Below, in pieces: positions 1 to 12,795 of a stretch of DNA of 64,000 nucleotides. The notes beneath the pieces are model-generated. The model was not told the origin of the DNA, made no database searches, and saw only the letters and a list, made by a program, of their open reading frames with translations. The position numbers and the translations under genes were made by a program. Source of the DNA: Proales similis (taxonomy: Eukaryota; Rotifera; Eurotatoria; Ploima; Proalidae). The DNA lies in assembly GCA_019059635.1 (NCBI GenBank), contig JAGVRJ010000006.1:1736001-1800000 (forward strand), written 5' to 3'. How positions within the stretch are numbered: the stretch's first letter is position 1; each line of letters starts with the position of its first letter.

Positions 1-876
1 TACCAGTCGGGATGTTAAGTCCAACGATGTCGTTGTCAGACACGTTGTCCAAGTACTTGACCAAAGCTCGCAGAGAATTTCCATGAGCAGCAATCAGCAC
101 GTTTTTGCCAAGCTTTTAAAGAGTTGAGGGAAAAAGATAATCGTATAAATAAAGAAAACCTCATAAACCTTGATCTGGGGCACAATCTGGTCATGCCAGA
201 ATGGCATGAAGCGCTCAACAGTGTCCTTCAAGCATTCGGTTCTTGGGATCACAGATTTGTCCAGATTCTTGAGAAGAAATAGAACGAAATGAAATTGCAA
301 AGGCTCGAACAATAATAGATACAGCGTAGCGATGATCTTTTTCAGGCAAGTCAGGATCGTCCAAACTCATCTCTGGTGGTCGGATGTCGTAAGATCGGCG
401 CCAGATCTAGCAGCAGTTCGGGGAAACTTGAATTATTGAGACGCGACAAGTTTTGCTAATCTACCTTGACTTGCTCGTCGCCGTGCTTTGCAGCAGTTTC
501 GGCTTTATTCAATCCCTGGAGGCCGCCGTACATTCTCTCGTTGAGTCTCCAGGATCGGGTAACCGGAATCCAGTGCAGATCGAGCTCCTCCTGAACAAGG
601 AACAGGGTCTTGATGGCTCTTTTGAGGACGCTTGTGAAAGCAATGTCAAACGTGTAGCCAGCCTCTTTGAGCCACTGCAAAATAAAAGTCGATTAAATGA
701 CGTCTAGTTTCCAGAGAAAAGCGTAGTGAATGCCAACTGACCTTTCCAGCTTGACGCGCCTCTTCCACGCCCTTGGCTGAGAGATCAGCGTCGTGCCAGC
801 CGCAGAACCTGTTCTCCAGATTCCACTCGCTCTCGCCGTGTCTGACGAGTACAATTCGATAGGCTGCGTTGCTCAT
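1..876 (-). CDS. PGAM: 2,3-bisphosphoglycerate-dependent phosphoglycerate mutase (3' end outside window)
   Basis: Glycolytic enzyme interconverting 3- and 2-phosphoglycerate in the cytosol. Exons read as 876-742, 674-475, 406-323, 267-169 and 112-1, with GT-AG introns and consistent phase. The first exon holds the phosphohistidine motif [11 protein letters not shown] with the catalytic His. Later exons give the family stretches [40 protein letters not shown] and [16 protein letters not shown], which contains the second active-site His. The ATG at 876 gives the usual N-terminus, [15 protein letters not shown]. The reading runs off the left edge at NIPTG, so about 20 C-terminal residues are missing. 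An in-frame upstream ATG at 1044 exists but would add 56 unrelated residues. The family assignment is certain; splice sites are by eye. Confidence 0.93.
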
Positions 877-1150
877 GTTTCTAATTGCTTTTAGGACGAC
901 AGAAAATGAAAACAAAAGGCAATTTTCAAATCTAGCTTTCAATAAGCCAAGGACGATCTCAATATCGAGGCCTACCAGAATGGAAAAGGACGCTTCGCTT
1001 ATTCGCAAATTGCAGAAATAAAGCCATTCTATTTGCATTCGCAATCATCACATAATTTATTAAAATCTAAAGCGCGTAGGTCGAATCAGAGAAAATTTTC
1101 CTTCATTTCAAAGCGCAGCCGTTCTTCTTCATCAGCTCTCAACGCGTCTT
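877..1150. other. 5' flank of phosphoglycerate mutase
   Basis: Short AT-rich spacer upstream of the mutase start. The in-frame ATG at 1044 could be 5' leader. I see no other coding signal here. Confidence 0.4.
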
Positions 1151-1159
1151 GCAACAAAA

Positions 1160-1650
1160 CGACAAGAGACCCTCTGACAGCGTTCGCCTATTTTACATGA
1201 TTGGACTCAATTACTTTGGCAACGTGCTCCAAACGCGCTCCAGCATTACAACGCTCTCTTTTACCCTCCACCGCTATCTCTTCAACAATCTTTAGAACGA
1301 AGTGCGTCAGAGACTAAAAAACAGCGGTGCTTATATGAAACCCGACACCAAAGCTATCGGCGATGACGATGAGCTGAATAAACGACTTACTCGCACGATT
1401 ATCAGCAACGTCCTTCTTTCTTCGCCTGCCTGATCTATTAACAACTTGCTTCAAGCTCTACACTCTGTTGGTTGAGCTGTTCGACTACTTCGCCTTCTCC
1501 GACAGCAGCTTTGATTCTCTGTGTCCCAATTTCAATGCTATCTCTGAGACAATCTTCCTGGTCAGCTGCTCAGTTCCTTTTTTTCGTTTTCTATTGTTTT
1601 GAGACCAACTTCAAAAATTCACTCTTCGAATTGCTTTAATTCAAGTAGGA
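1160..1650 (+). pseudogene. degenerate rhodopsin-like (neuropeptide-type) GPCR fragment
   Basis: Conceptual reading on the plus strand gives pieces that look like a class A receptor but in broken frames. A TM3-like stretch around 1195-1290 (IGLNYFGNVLQTRSSITTLS, then LHRYLF at a DRY-like place) ends in a TAG. The same frame continues into a basic loop (NKRLTRTIISN, about 1375-1415). A one-base shift gives a TM6/TM7-like segment (LPDLLTTCFKLYTLL, then NFNAISETIFLVSCS). After a run of seven T near 1577-1583, another shift gives YCFETNFKNSLFELL and a stop, like the post-TM7 helix. TM4-TM5 appear to be missing. Seen: stops and shifts. Inferred: the GPCR origin, from hydropathy pattern and recalled TM7/tail shape. 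A multi-exon live gene is less likely because the breaks lack splice motifs. Confidence 0.4.
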
Positions 1651-1699
1651 TCAATCTTGACAGAAACGCCTGCTTATTCTGATTACTCTATTGTCCGTG

Positions 1700-3577
1700 A
1701 TTGACGGTCACCGGCTAACAAACAGCTTCATGCGACAATCAAACGCTTGGCTAATGATTCGTATAAAACATTTGCCTCTAGTCGTTAGTGGTGGACAATT
1801 GTTCTTTATTTAGCGCCAATTCACTTGTAGAATAAAGCCGAATGTGAAATCAGACAAGTTAATTTCAATTGAGCGATCATGGTCCGGTCTTCTTGAGGTC
1901 ATTATCGGTCTTTAGGCGGTTTGATCTCTGCCCGATTGCTCAATGAAGCAGTTGGGCGTTTCGCACATTATGCAACAGGCGACCAGAAAGCAATGAAAGA
2001 GTGTGCGACGTTGCGTGTCGGCCAGTCAACACAGACTAGTGAACTGAGACTAGCGCGCGAGGCGTTTATAATCTGCGCCTTATACTAGTTTGGTCAAAGG
2101 CGATGGTGTGCAGTTAATTGTAGGCGATTGTGGTCACGGCACGGAGGACAGGATAATTTACCGTTTTGTTCCCTTTCATCGCCTTCTCTTTATCAAGTGA
2201 TCTGTGCCGCCGTCTCCTCCTCACTTGTTCGCATGCTGGTCACTTTCAAAACGAACCGAACGCGTCGCCTCCCTTTCCAAATGAAAGCGATCATTATGAT
2301 TACGGCCAAGATGACACTAATGACAACGGTACGGTGTCGGCGGCCGCTTTCAGTGCAAAGATGATTGCCGACCTACATGCAAATGCTTTATTTCTAAATC
2401 GATCTCGTCCGGTGAGGAAATTCTAAACCGCCATAAACACACACTTGCCATTGTCCTTTCTTTGACATTTTTGTCCGCTCGTGAATTAAATATTCGACTG
2501 TGATCATCAACGGGTCGGGTCCTAAGCTCTCACCCTCTCTGAATGAACCCTTCGTGCGCATTAACCTGAGTCCACCGCTTAAAATGTCAAATCAATCAAC
2601 GCACACTCTGCTCTTGCTTCAAACCACAGATTTGGTTCAGCTTGTTTACGTGACAAATGAGTTAAACACGCCATGTGTCGATTTCATACCACTCCCGTCT
2701 TGAGTGAGTGCGAGCTTATCCGATTAGAGTTGAAGAAACGAGGTTGCAATTAAATTTCTTGTCGATTCCCTAAAGAAGCTTGCGGTCAAATTACTTCGGT
2801 TCACTTCTGTGTGTGTGTGTGTATGGCATTCATTATTGCTTTTGATTGTCGACCAATTTTGCTCTGCCTGCCTCGGGGACTCAACCTGTCGTCATTATCC
2901 TCGCCGTTTTCTTAACCCGTCGCCGGTCACATGTCAATGAACGTGTTCAGAGATTATTTGATTTTATTAATTTTCCTTTACAATACGTCTCGTATAAAAT
3001 AACTTGAAATTTTACTGAGATTCAAATGGTCAAGTTGAGAAGCAGTTTAGAGTTGAAACGGCTGAAGAATAGAAAGATAGAGGGAACTTGACATCAAGAA
3101 AGTGAACGTAAAATGGGCAAAAATATTTGAGAAATAATTTCAGATTAAAACTGACTCAGATGTGAATCAGCCGAATTGATCGCAAAATCAAATAAATCTA
3201 AACTCAGTGCAAACAGAAAATGCATAACAACTGCACACACATACAAGTAATCCACGTGTTGATGAAGAAAAGAAAATAGATCGGCTTAATAGAGAAACAC
3301 GAACAAGAAGGAGAGAGAACGAAAAGATAGGGTCCGATTGAGATGCCGAATTGGTTGCCTGGGTCAACTGAACCAATGTCAACTGCCGCAAACAAATTCA
3401 GATTCACTTGAATTGGGCTAACTTGGGCTTCCTTTGCTTCTATTGTTCTCTCATAAATATGCCAACTGATTCGAAGGCATGAACACGATAGTTCTTGTGC
3501 GGCAATCGATTGGACAAGTGAAATTAGGTGAAATGCTATTGGAGCAAAAAGAGGACGAGGAACAATCGCGCGCGCTC
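1700..3577. other. intergenic region, no supported gene
   Basis: About 1.9 kb between the GPCR-like relic and the T-box gene 3' end. One open stretch (2166-2426, +) lacks an ATG but contains three N-glycosylation sequons (NAS, NES, NGT) in an acidic context, resembling a receptor ectodomain; it could be further debris of the relic upstream. A (GT)n run lies near 2811-2821. Nothing else is supported. Confidence 0.4.
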
Positions 3578-6500
3578 TTATTCTTTGTTGGATTCGTCGC
3601 CACTCGACTCTCTTTTTACTCGTTTGTGAGCCTTTTCGACTGCATCTTCGTGTTCATCGTCGTCTAGTTCGCGACGTTTCCATATTTGACTCGTTGCCTC
3701 GTCGCCACTGCCACAGTTTATGCTGCTCTCGTTCAGCTCGCTGTCGCTGCTGTCCGCCGTTTCTGCTCTTGCCGTCTCCACTTTGACGTTTGGTGCTTCT
3801 TCTTCTTCTTCCACTTGTTCATCAAGTTTCTCTTCAGATTCTGACTTGGCATGCGCGGTCGGTTCGCTCTTAGACTGCGCTCGGTTATCTTGATTCGATT
3901 GAGACGACTCGGTCTGTTCCTGTTGGTGAACACTTTGCGACTGCTGCTGCTGCTGATGTTGTTGTTGTTGCTGCTGCTGAAAGTTTAAAGCGTACAGATA
4001 CCAGAGCAAGTGAGGAGGCATGGAAGCTTGGTTGGCCATCAAGCTGTTGAATGTGTCTCGAGAAGCGAGTTCAGCAGGGAAGCCGGGAGGAAACATTGCA
4101 GAATGTTTCTCTTCGCCTGGCTTGTCCTCGTCGGGCTGGCTCGACTCGATTAGCGATTCAATGTTGGAGATGTCGCACTTTTTCTTGGATGGCGCAGGCT
4201 TGGCCGGACTGGTCGTAGGCACAAATTTGGACATATTGTCTAATGCTGCTGAGCCGAATGAGGGAAAATGCGACGAAGCCGATGGGAACGGCGCAAAGGG
4301 CGGTAGCATCGGCATAGTCAATGAGGAACTCGAGCTGTCCATTCTCTGTCTCTTTAAGTCTCTGCTGTTCGAAGATGGACTTGGCGAACGCGATTTGAAC
4401 GGCGGACTTGAATAACGCGCCTGTTGGATGGACGAATTGGATTCATTTAGACGCGAGTTGCTCTCTTCGTCGTCCTCCTCTTCTTCATTGTCCTCCTCAT
4501 CATCGCTCTCGGTATTGGCGCGTTTCTTGGCCAAGCCGAAGCCAATTTCGGCCCCTGGGCGATGATGATGATGCTCAAAGTTGGACGGTAGTCTTAACGA
4601 GCTGTTAAGATGTCCCAATCCGAATTGATTAATGAAGTGCGGCGAGGCAAAGTGTTGATGATGTTGAAAGGGCGAGCCAATCTGTGTCTGTCCGACCATT
4701 TTGCCTCCGCTGAAAATCATACGTCTTGTAAAAGAGATTTGTTTAGTGATCTATTGCCTCGCGAAGCTGATTGGTCGATAATTGTCGACACTCTGCGCTC
4801 CGATTGGCTCACAGGTGCTGATCATTAATCGGCCGAGTGTAAAAACTAAAAGCTTACTTCTTGTCTCGTTTGCCTTGTCCGTTGTCTCTGAAGCCTTTGG
4901 CGAACGGATTGTTGTCAATCTTGAGCTGTGTAATCTGAAATGAGAAAGAAGAAAAGCGTGAAACAACGCTCGGCGAAGGAAAGATGGAAAAAATGGAACC
5001 TTTTCATTTTGGTAAGCAGTCACAGCAATGAACTCGGTCTCTTTGAACACGAACGTTTTGAACTCGCTCCATGGAAGCTTGAGTATGTCGCTCTGCTTTA
5101 CAATGTGAAAGCGCGGCTGATATTTATGCATCGAGTTGAGAATGGTCTTAAACGAAAATTGCTGTGAATATTAGTTGCGCACAAAATGGGGCAATTTCTT
5201 GAAGTTGAATTGTAAAAGATGGGACAAATAAGATGATCAAAAAGGAGACAGAGAGAGAGATAGAGTGACAAAGAGAGAGGGAGAGCCGAAAAGAGACAAG
5301 GGGGGAATAGGAGAGATGGAAAGAGCTAAAGGTAAAACTTACGAATCCGTGTTTGTCTTGAATGTTGTTTGTCAGCTTGAGCTTGTGGAACGAGATTACT
5401 TTGGACATCCACTGCTCACCGGTGGCCGGCGAGTCGGGATGAATGTACATTCGTTTGGGCATTTCCGGATCTGCCTTGCCGGCCACCACCCATTTGGAGT
5501 TGTGAAACTTGTAACGACAGTCGTCGGCCGGCACAATGTCCATTAGCAAGATGTACTTGGCGCGTTTGTCCAGGCCGCTCACTTTGACTTTGTAGGCCGG
5601 AAACATGCGCCTTTAATGGGCGAGAAGAAAATAAAATATCATTTGATTTGCAAGTTATTTTATCGAGTTGTGATCAATCATCGCTTTTGACCCGAACATT
5701 ATTGACTCGCCTGGTCATTAGGCGATCAGCAAAATTGATAAAAATGGCCCTGACGGTTATGCGTCTCGGATTCATAAAAATAATAATAATAAAAAAATAA
5801 TTAGCCATTAAGTGCTATGTGCCATCAAGCTTGAGATAAAAGCTCAAGAGGCCAGTTCTCATCCAGATTCAATCAAGCCCACTTGACTTGTCCCCTGGCC
5901 TCTCGCGCAATAATCGCCAGCAATACAAGTGCACCGTCTAAACGTCCGCACTTAACTCCGCCGCCGCCGTCGTGGTCGACCACAAAATCGAACACGGCCA
6001 CGATTAATACGACGCCTGTAAATTGATTGTAGTTGTTGTTGTTGTTTTTATTTGCGAAGCGTGTCGGCTGACCTCACAATGGACAAGTCCAAACATCAAC
6101 TTGGCAGCCTTAATCAACTCCCATTGGGCAAATAGAATGGCGACCAAAGCGAAACATCAAGAGCGCATTCTCACAACTCGACTGTTATACAAATGCAAAT
6201 GTTTGCCACTTACCTTCCCGATTTGGTGATGACCATTTCAGTGCCGTGCTTGTAAAACTGGTCCCATAGCTCTTTTCCGTCCAGCTCTACCTTGATCTCC
6301 TCTTGTGTGAGCTCGCTCTTGGCCGCACTACTGCCGCACGAAGGTGACGCATTTTTCACGTGCGGTGGCGTCATGGTCAAAGCACTTGGCGACATAGACT
6401 TTGAAGAAGACGCAGAAGAGTTGTGCTCGAGCTGATGCGGCAATGTCGGATGTAGAAGAGAAGAGCCAGAGGATGAAGACGACGACGGCGACAGGGTCGG

Positions 6501-6893
6501 ATTTTGTCCGAGCATGAACGGACCTGGTAGCGAGCCAGATTTCAAGTTGAACAGCTGCTGTAGCTGTTGTTGGCCTCCGAACGAATGATTCATCGAGCTC
6601 GACTGGTTGAAAGCGGACGCAACATGTCCGGCTGCGGGGTTCATTTGGGCGGCGGCCATCGCCATCGCCGCGTAGTACGGATTGCCGAGAAGGTTAGAAA
6701 ACTCCGGAGACGATTTGGTGTGCTGAGCTGCGGCAAGCATTGACAGCTGCTGGGCAGAGGCGCTCGGGGGCAAGAAACTTGCATTTACACTTGGCGCTTG
6801 CACTCCTGGCCAAAAATACTGGCGCATTGCGTTCATATGATTGGGAGATTGCTCTGAACGAGACGCTGAGGTCGGATTCACCACCATGGACAT
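3578..6893 (-). CDS. Tbx2: T-box transcription factor, Tbx2/3 (optomotor-blind) class
   Basis: DNA-binding developmental repressor of the Tbx2/3 subfamily (Drosophila bifid/omb). Exons 6893-6214, 5610-5343, 5146-5000, 4934-4858 and 4724-3578 join in phase to about 772 residues. The T-box spans residues ~205-390 and includes [33 protein letters not shown], the subfamily-diagnostic [40 protein letters not shown], and AVTAYQNEK joined to [15 protein letters not shown]. The N-terminal ~200 residues are Ser/Ala-rich with no clear domain. The C-terminal exon has acidic runs, Ser-rich tracts and a poly-Gln/His tract near residues 640-652. I chose the ATG at 6893 ([11 protein letters not shown]); the second Met at 6887 is equally possible. 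Subfamily call is strong from the T-box core; the gene symbol is by homology class. Confidence 0.93.
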
Positions 6894-8275
6894 GGAAACG
6901 TGCAACTGTTCTCCTTCTCTCACTCTGTCTAAACAAGCAACAAGAAAATTGTAAATGACACGCGATTGGAGTACAAAATCAGATCGAAATTTGTCTCGTG
7001 AGTCGTTCGGTCGCAAAGTGGAAAAGAAAGAACTAGGAAAAGGAGGAGGGAAAGAAAAGCGGGTTTCGCCTGAGTTAATGACTATATTAACGGGCTTGAG
7101 CAAGAGCGAGCGATTGAAGACACGCCACCAGCTAAAGAGCGGTTCGAGTTATAAACGACTGGCGCCGACATATGAGTTGAGAGCTCGCGCAAAGCGGCGC
7201 TGGCGAATAGACCTCATTAAATGCGCTTGGGCATTAAGGCGTAATTTTGATTGGCGATTGTTATGAGCTTGCAAAGCGGCTTTCAAAGTATACAACAATT
7301 ATAACAACAACAACAATAATATCAAGAATACGAGGAGAAGCTAGAGTGTCGAACGGGCGGCAGGATTTGCGTAAATATGCGCCATAATGATCAGAAGCGA
7401 TTAGAACACAGCATGCAACTGTTGAGAAATGAAATTAAGCCGGCTCGGTCAGCTGCGGTGGTAGCCTCTGCTCGCTACTTGACCGATACTTGGAAGGGTC
7501 TTAGCTCGGCTTGTACATGTCGTTTGTAATGAGGATGAGGCTTGAGCGAACAGGCGGCAAGCGAGCGCGACCGACAGCGGCGTCAAACGGGCGCGCGCCC
7601 TCAGAGCAATAATTGCCGAGTGGCTCACCTAGCTTCGTATCCTAATCAAAAGTATAAACTCGCACACACACACACACACACTCTTATCAAGCGTGCTAAT
7701 GACACCGCTTAGCAAAGATAACACACATAATCTCAAGCCAAACATTCTCTAATCATCATGGGGCGACGTACAGAGACCATATTTGCGGTACCTGAGCGCG
7801 CGAGTGCGAGATAAACGAGAACAACAACAGCGCGGCACAAGAGTAAAAGTGGAAATGTTAGAGTACGTGAGCAATCAGCATCCAAGCTACTTCGATTTAA
7901 GCAGCAGAAACTAGAACGTGAATGCGCGCCGTTCTCGCTATCGACAAAGCGGCAAAAAAGATTGAGACCGAAGAAAAAAAAGAAAGAAATGAGGCGAAAT
8001 GATTGAGTCGATTGTGGTGACGGTTTTGTCGCTCACTAGACGGAGTGAGCAAACAATCGATTGAAAAGCGCCAATGCGAACTAAAACGAAACTCCAGAGA
8101 GGCGGCCTGCACTGAGCTGATTGGCCGCTTTTAAGCAGAGCGTCTTGACAAATCAGCGCTTTGCTTCGACACCCGAAAATTACAATAATTATGTTAATGA
8201 TGCCAACCGCTCAGAGTCAATTCGTTGAGCTCTGCCTGAGAGGTGCAGCGACGCGTGAGCCATTCTTCACTATGT

Positions 8276-8291
8276 TTGTGTGTGTGTGTGT
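8276..8291. repeat. (TG)n microsatellite
   Basis: Uninterrupted TG dinucleotides in non-coding DNA upstream of the T-box gene. No gene effect is evident. Confidence 0.8.
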
Positions 8292-8740
8292 GCGTGCGAG
8301 CGAGTAGGCAAAAATAAAAAATGACAAAAAGAGAGGGAAAACAAATGAAAGAGAGCTACAACTTGAAGTGCGCCAAAGCAGACTGAAGCCAGCTCGACTA
8401 TAAGAGCGCAATACTTGGCGTTAAATGTAATAAAACAACTAGTGTGCCATTTAATGGGCTTTAGATGCAGCGAGTTCGTCACTTTAACGCGTACCCTTTC
8501 CCAACCTTTGCTCGCCATGTTTGGATCTCTTTTTGTTGCACAAATGCTATCTGTGTTTGATTTAATTAAAATGCGTTTTGTTCGGTGTCCGTGATTATTA
8601 GATTTATGGGTAAAAGTAATCGAAAAGGCACGGCGCTTGCAGTGAGTCGTCAGCACATTTTGTGCACAGTGCTCTCTTGCCGTGTGAGGTGCAAATAGAA
8701 TTAGAAAACACAAAAAAAAAAAACCAGAGACGCTGAACTA

Positions 8741-8775
8741 GAGAGAGAGAGAGAGGGAGAGAAAGGGTGAGAGGG
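8741..8775. repeat. (GA)n purine tract
   Basis: GAGAGA run with a few interruptions, in the T-box upstream region. GAGA tracts can act as chromatin-opening sites in arthropods; here that is only a possibility. Confidence 0.6.
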
Positions 8776-8799
8776 TGGAGATATCAAGGCAGATGTGCT

Positions 8800-8881
8800 C
8801 CGGCGTCTGAATGTATCAAAATGAAAATGAACGGCCGAGTCCAAATGAACATATCACATGAAAGCTTATCTCAGACGCCGG
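8800..8881. repeat. 11-bp perfect inverted repeat with 60-bp loop
   Basis: The left arm CCGGCGTCTGA (8800-8810) is exactly complementary to the right arm TCAGACGCCGG (8871-8881). It lies in otherwise AT-rich non-coding DNA and could form a long-loop hairpin or a paired protein-binding site. No gene is adjacent. Confidence 0.5.
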
Positions 8882-11800
8882 AAGTCAATTGAAATAAAAA
8901 AAAAATTCACATGATAGTAGCGAACGTTCGATTGAGACGTACTTTGACTGCTTCGACTCGCCGCGCCGCTAAATTAAATATTTACACGAGAGGCAGAAGA
9001 GACGCACGCCTATTGGGCCGCGCTGAGGCTCACACTCGGTTGGCTCTTTATTCAGCAACACATCGCATGAACGCACAATCACGATTGGCCTCATCGATTA
9101 TTATGTTCTGATTTTCTTTTATACTTTTTTTTGGGCGTTGTCGCTCGCTGATTGACTCCGACTGCTGCCGGTGCTGGTGTGTCGCTGCAAATGGAGGCGC
9201 TGCATGTGGATATTGTCGTAAAATTGAAATGTTAATTGCGAGCCCTCTAAATTTACATACTGCTCGGCAAAATGTTGTGAATGGAGGGCGCGATGCAAAA
9301 TGATGAAGATGGCTTGTCGACTTGGGCGATAATGGCCGCTGCTGCCCAACTTCTGCTCTCAACAAACACGCATTCATCTCACAAATGGCTTTCCACTCGG
9401 CCGAATCGGCCACAATCATACACCATCACCAAGAAGCAAGTTTGTAATTAGCATACGAGACGAGTAAGAGCCAAGACGCTGCCGAGCGTCGTCGAGCAAG
9501 CCGACTGCGGCCACCATTGGCAATGCAGCAAAGCAAAAATGTGAAGAGAGACATTATGAAGCTCGCGCGACAGACCGAAATGCGGCGATTTGCGAGTATT
9601 TTGTTGTCGAAATAACAATCGAGACGTTGTGCTGCGCTATTCTTCTCCTCCGACTTAATTTGTGTAATTTTGATCTAATTGTGCCAAAGCAGACCATAAT
9701 TTATTGATTCGTCATATTAAAAAGATCGATTACAACTCGATTCGTTATTTATTCCGACTTTCTCATCGGCTCTATCGGCGACCAGTCAACACACAAGAAA
9801 AAAAGGAGAAAAAAATTTTAATGCGCGCTAATAGGGCGGCTGCTCTACTCGCTCAAGAGTTGGATCAAATTAACTTGTTCCCATCGTGTGCGATGCGGAA
9901 TCACTCAAGCACTCCAAAACGAGTGCGAGTGGTGAAGTTTTGCCGAGGCAGCTGAACGCGCAAGGCTCGAGTCAGCGCCGAGCAAATGCGTGCCTGTCTG
10001 ACACCAATCAGACGACGTAATAGGGCCTGCCAGAATGATTCAAGAGCGTCGTAAATCAGCAGCAACGTCTGTTTTATGGCACGCTCAATTCATGCTAAGT
10101 GGTATGAATAATAAAATGAAATAAAAGAAGAAAAAATGCTAAGAATACAGAGAGAGAGAGAAAGAAGGGGAGCGAATAGGGAAAAGAAGATGAGCGCCGC
10201 TTCTTTATCTGATGCGTCGATGCAAACAAACCGTAAAACTGATTGATTAAACAGTGGCACGGATTGAGCATTGGTGTTAGAGTAGGCTAGATAGACGGTA
10301 AACACTCGAATCTATCTTTATTGTCTCGATTGAGACCAATTGTCTGACGTAGATAGCGTCTTATGAGTGAAGCGCTTGATCGAAAGAGAGAGAGAGGGAA
10401 GGAGAGGGAAACAGTTAAAATTAGTGTTTGTGCACTGTGCGCAGATGCGTACGTGATTGACGTTTAAGAGCGAATGAGGGAAAAAAGAAGAGCAAGCGAG
10501 CCAAATAGCGGAAAAGTATGAAGAAGAGCGAATGCCACATGTGAAGCCGCTCATGAAACGACGCGCTTCCTCTCACAAATACTTATCGGCACGCCGCACG
10601 TCAACCGTGTTTCAAATGAAATTAACAAATTTCCCCGCTTTGATATTTCTCCATTTATTTAACCTACTCAGTGCGGTTGTTGGTAAATAAATTCTGTTTC
10701 ACTCTTGATTTGCTTTTCGTGTTCTAATGGCCCTTAGCGAGCTTTTCGTTTCAACACAATGCCCACCACCAATCACCATCACAAGCAACGTCTTGATTGC
10801 CACCATCACCACCACCAAAACCACCGTCGCCGTCAGTGACGACGCCGTTTCGGCACTCATTCCCAAACACGCACATTCAACAACAACAACAAAACACGCT
10901 CACAAACATAACGCAGCAGACACAAATCGGCTTCAAACAAAAGTGGAAAATTGATTTTTGTGTTGTGTTGTTTGATTCTTGACGATAAGAATGATTGTAA
11001 TGTCTAATGTGGGCTTTCATTTGGCGATGGCGGCGCAGCCAAACAACAAAAGACATTTTGTTAGAGCAAATAGAACTCACTGAAATAAAGTCAGCGTCAT
11101 CAGGTGCATCGCCGCCATGTATTGTATAATTGAATGAGAACGCACACATGAACCGAACGAACTGAGAAGCCTCATTGCCGATCTGTGGTTACTCTTGAAG
11201 AAACAAATATTGAAAGAGACGCGCGCGCTGTGCCTTTCAATTGATAAGTCATCGCACTCATCGCTCTCTGTCTCTGTCTCTCTGGTCGATTGCTCTCATT
11301 CGCTCGTCGTGATCGTCATTCTCAATCTAGTCGAACAAAGTCAATCAGGACAGCAGAATAACAACGATATACGTGTTTGTGTTCATTAGGGAGACGATCA
11401 TGACAAATTGAGACTCAAATATTTACATGCGGTGCCTATTGTGCGCTGGGAGTCGGAGAAAACTTGAAGAGCGGCGCGCTGCCTCGATCAACGGCGGCGA
11501 CACGCTCATTTGTTGAATATGTATGCCGCCCAATCGACGGAATCCGGCTCACCTTACAAATATTTGCAAGTCTGTTGGATGGAGAGATAACAAACGGCGC
11601 AGTCACACTTGATCTGATCGAGCAGCCTGCGCGCCCACCCGAGGTCGGCCTTCCTCGGTCGAATGATGACTCGCGTGGCACTTGGCTATTGTTTATTAGC
11701 ACGCTCTTGCCAACTCAGACGGCTAAGCCTTGCTCTTCCTGTCCGAGCCGCTCTCTCACCTAATTGCGGCGATTTGCTTAGGCATTACCGAGCTGTGATC

Positions 11801-12734
11801 ATTGTGTCAGTGGAGCAATACAGCTCAAGCAATAGAAACCAACTGTCTCCGAATAAATATTTAAATCTGATGCGAATAAAAGAGACGCGAGAATCTATTT
11901 CCCATTGCCTTTTCTCTCTCTCTCTCTTTCTCTGTCTTTTCCTACTTTGCCTTTCTACTTCCCATTCTCTCCTAACGCCTGAGCAAAGGCGACTAGATTG
12001 CCAACGCGCAAGCGAGCGAGTGATTACTAAACCCGGCGACGACTCGGTCCTAATTAAATGAACAATGATATTTGTGAACGGATTAGTGGCTTGTCTGAAT
12101 GAGAAGATGCGTGCAAGAACGCTGCTGGGATATAGGGCGTCCAATCAGAGCGACTTATGGAAAGCGACATCGCGCATGGTGTAGATCTGCCACTCTCGCT
12201 CACTCTATTTTCTCTTGATTATTATTCGCACTTGGCTTTTGCTCTGCTTGTCAGCGATGTGCAGTCAGCGTTTGACATTTTTTTCCACTCGCATCGCATG
12301 CCTGCCATTCTCATTTGGCGCAGAGAAAAATTAGGAAGATGATTGATACGCGAGCCGATGTATGGATGGATAAAATGTAATCAGTGATAAGCGAGTCGTG
12401 ACTACGATTCGGATGCTGGCGTCAGAAGAGACGGCACCGTCAAGAGAGATGGCTGGCGACAAATTGACATTTCGTGTTGCTACTAGATCACTTGTGCGTT
12501 TATAAGATCGCAATCTAGATCAGTAAGAGTGATCAGCGGCACACCACCAGAGGGGCCCGATGTGACTGTGAACAGTCTCCCTTGTGTTCAATAAAGAATG
12601 CCCAAATGAGCGAATTGACTCATCAACACTGTTTGCAAACACGCTAGATCAAATGAATTTGATAATAGTATTATTAATTATAGTAATAGAGTGTTTACAA
12701 AAACGAGACAACCAGGAGCGAATAGACAAGGCCA

Positions 12735-12795
12735 AAGAGAGAGTGAGAGAGAGAGAGCGAGAGAGACGGAGAGAGGAAGAGATGGAGAGGGATCG
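12735..12795. repeat. GA-rich purine tract
   Basis: Dense GAGAGA/GCGAGA purine tract of about 60 bp on the plus strand. It creates spurious Arg/Glu-rich open frames that I do not regard as genes. Confidence 0.6.

Noticed and set aside
7140-7160. GGTTCGAGTT resembling a tRNA B box
   Set aside because: No matching A box or cloverleaf arms could be drawn around it.
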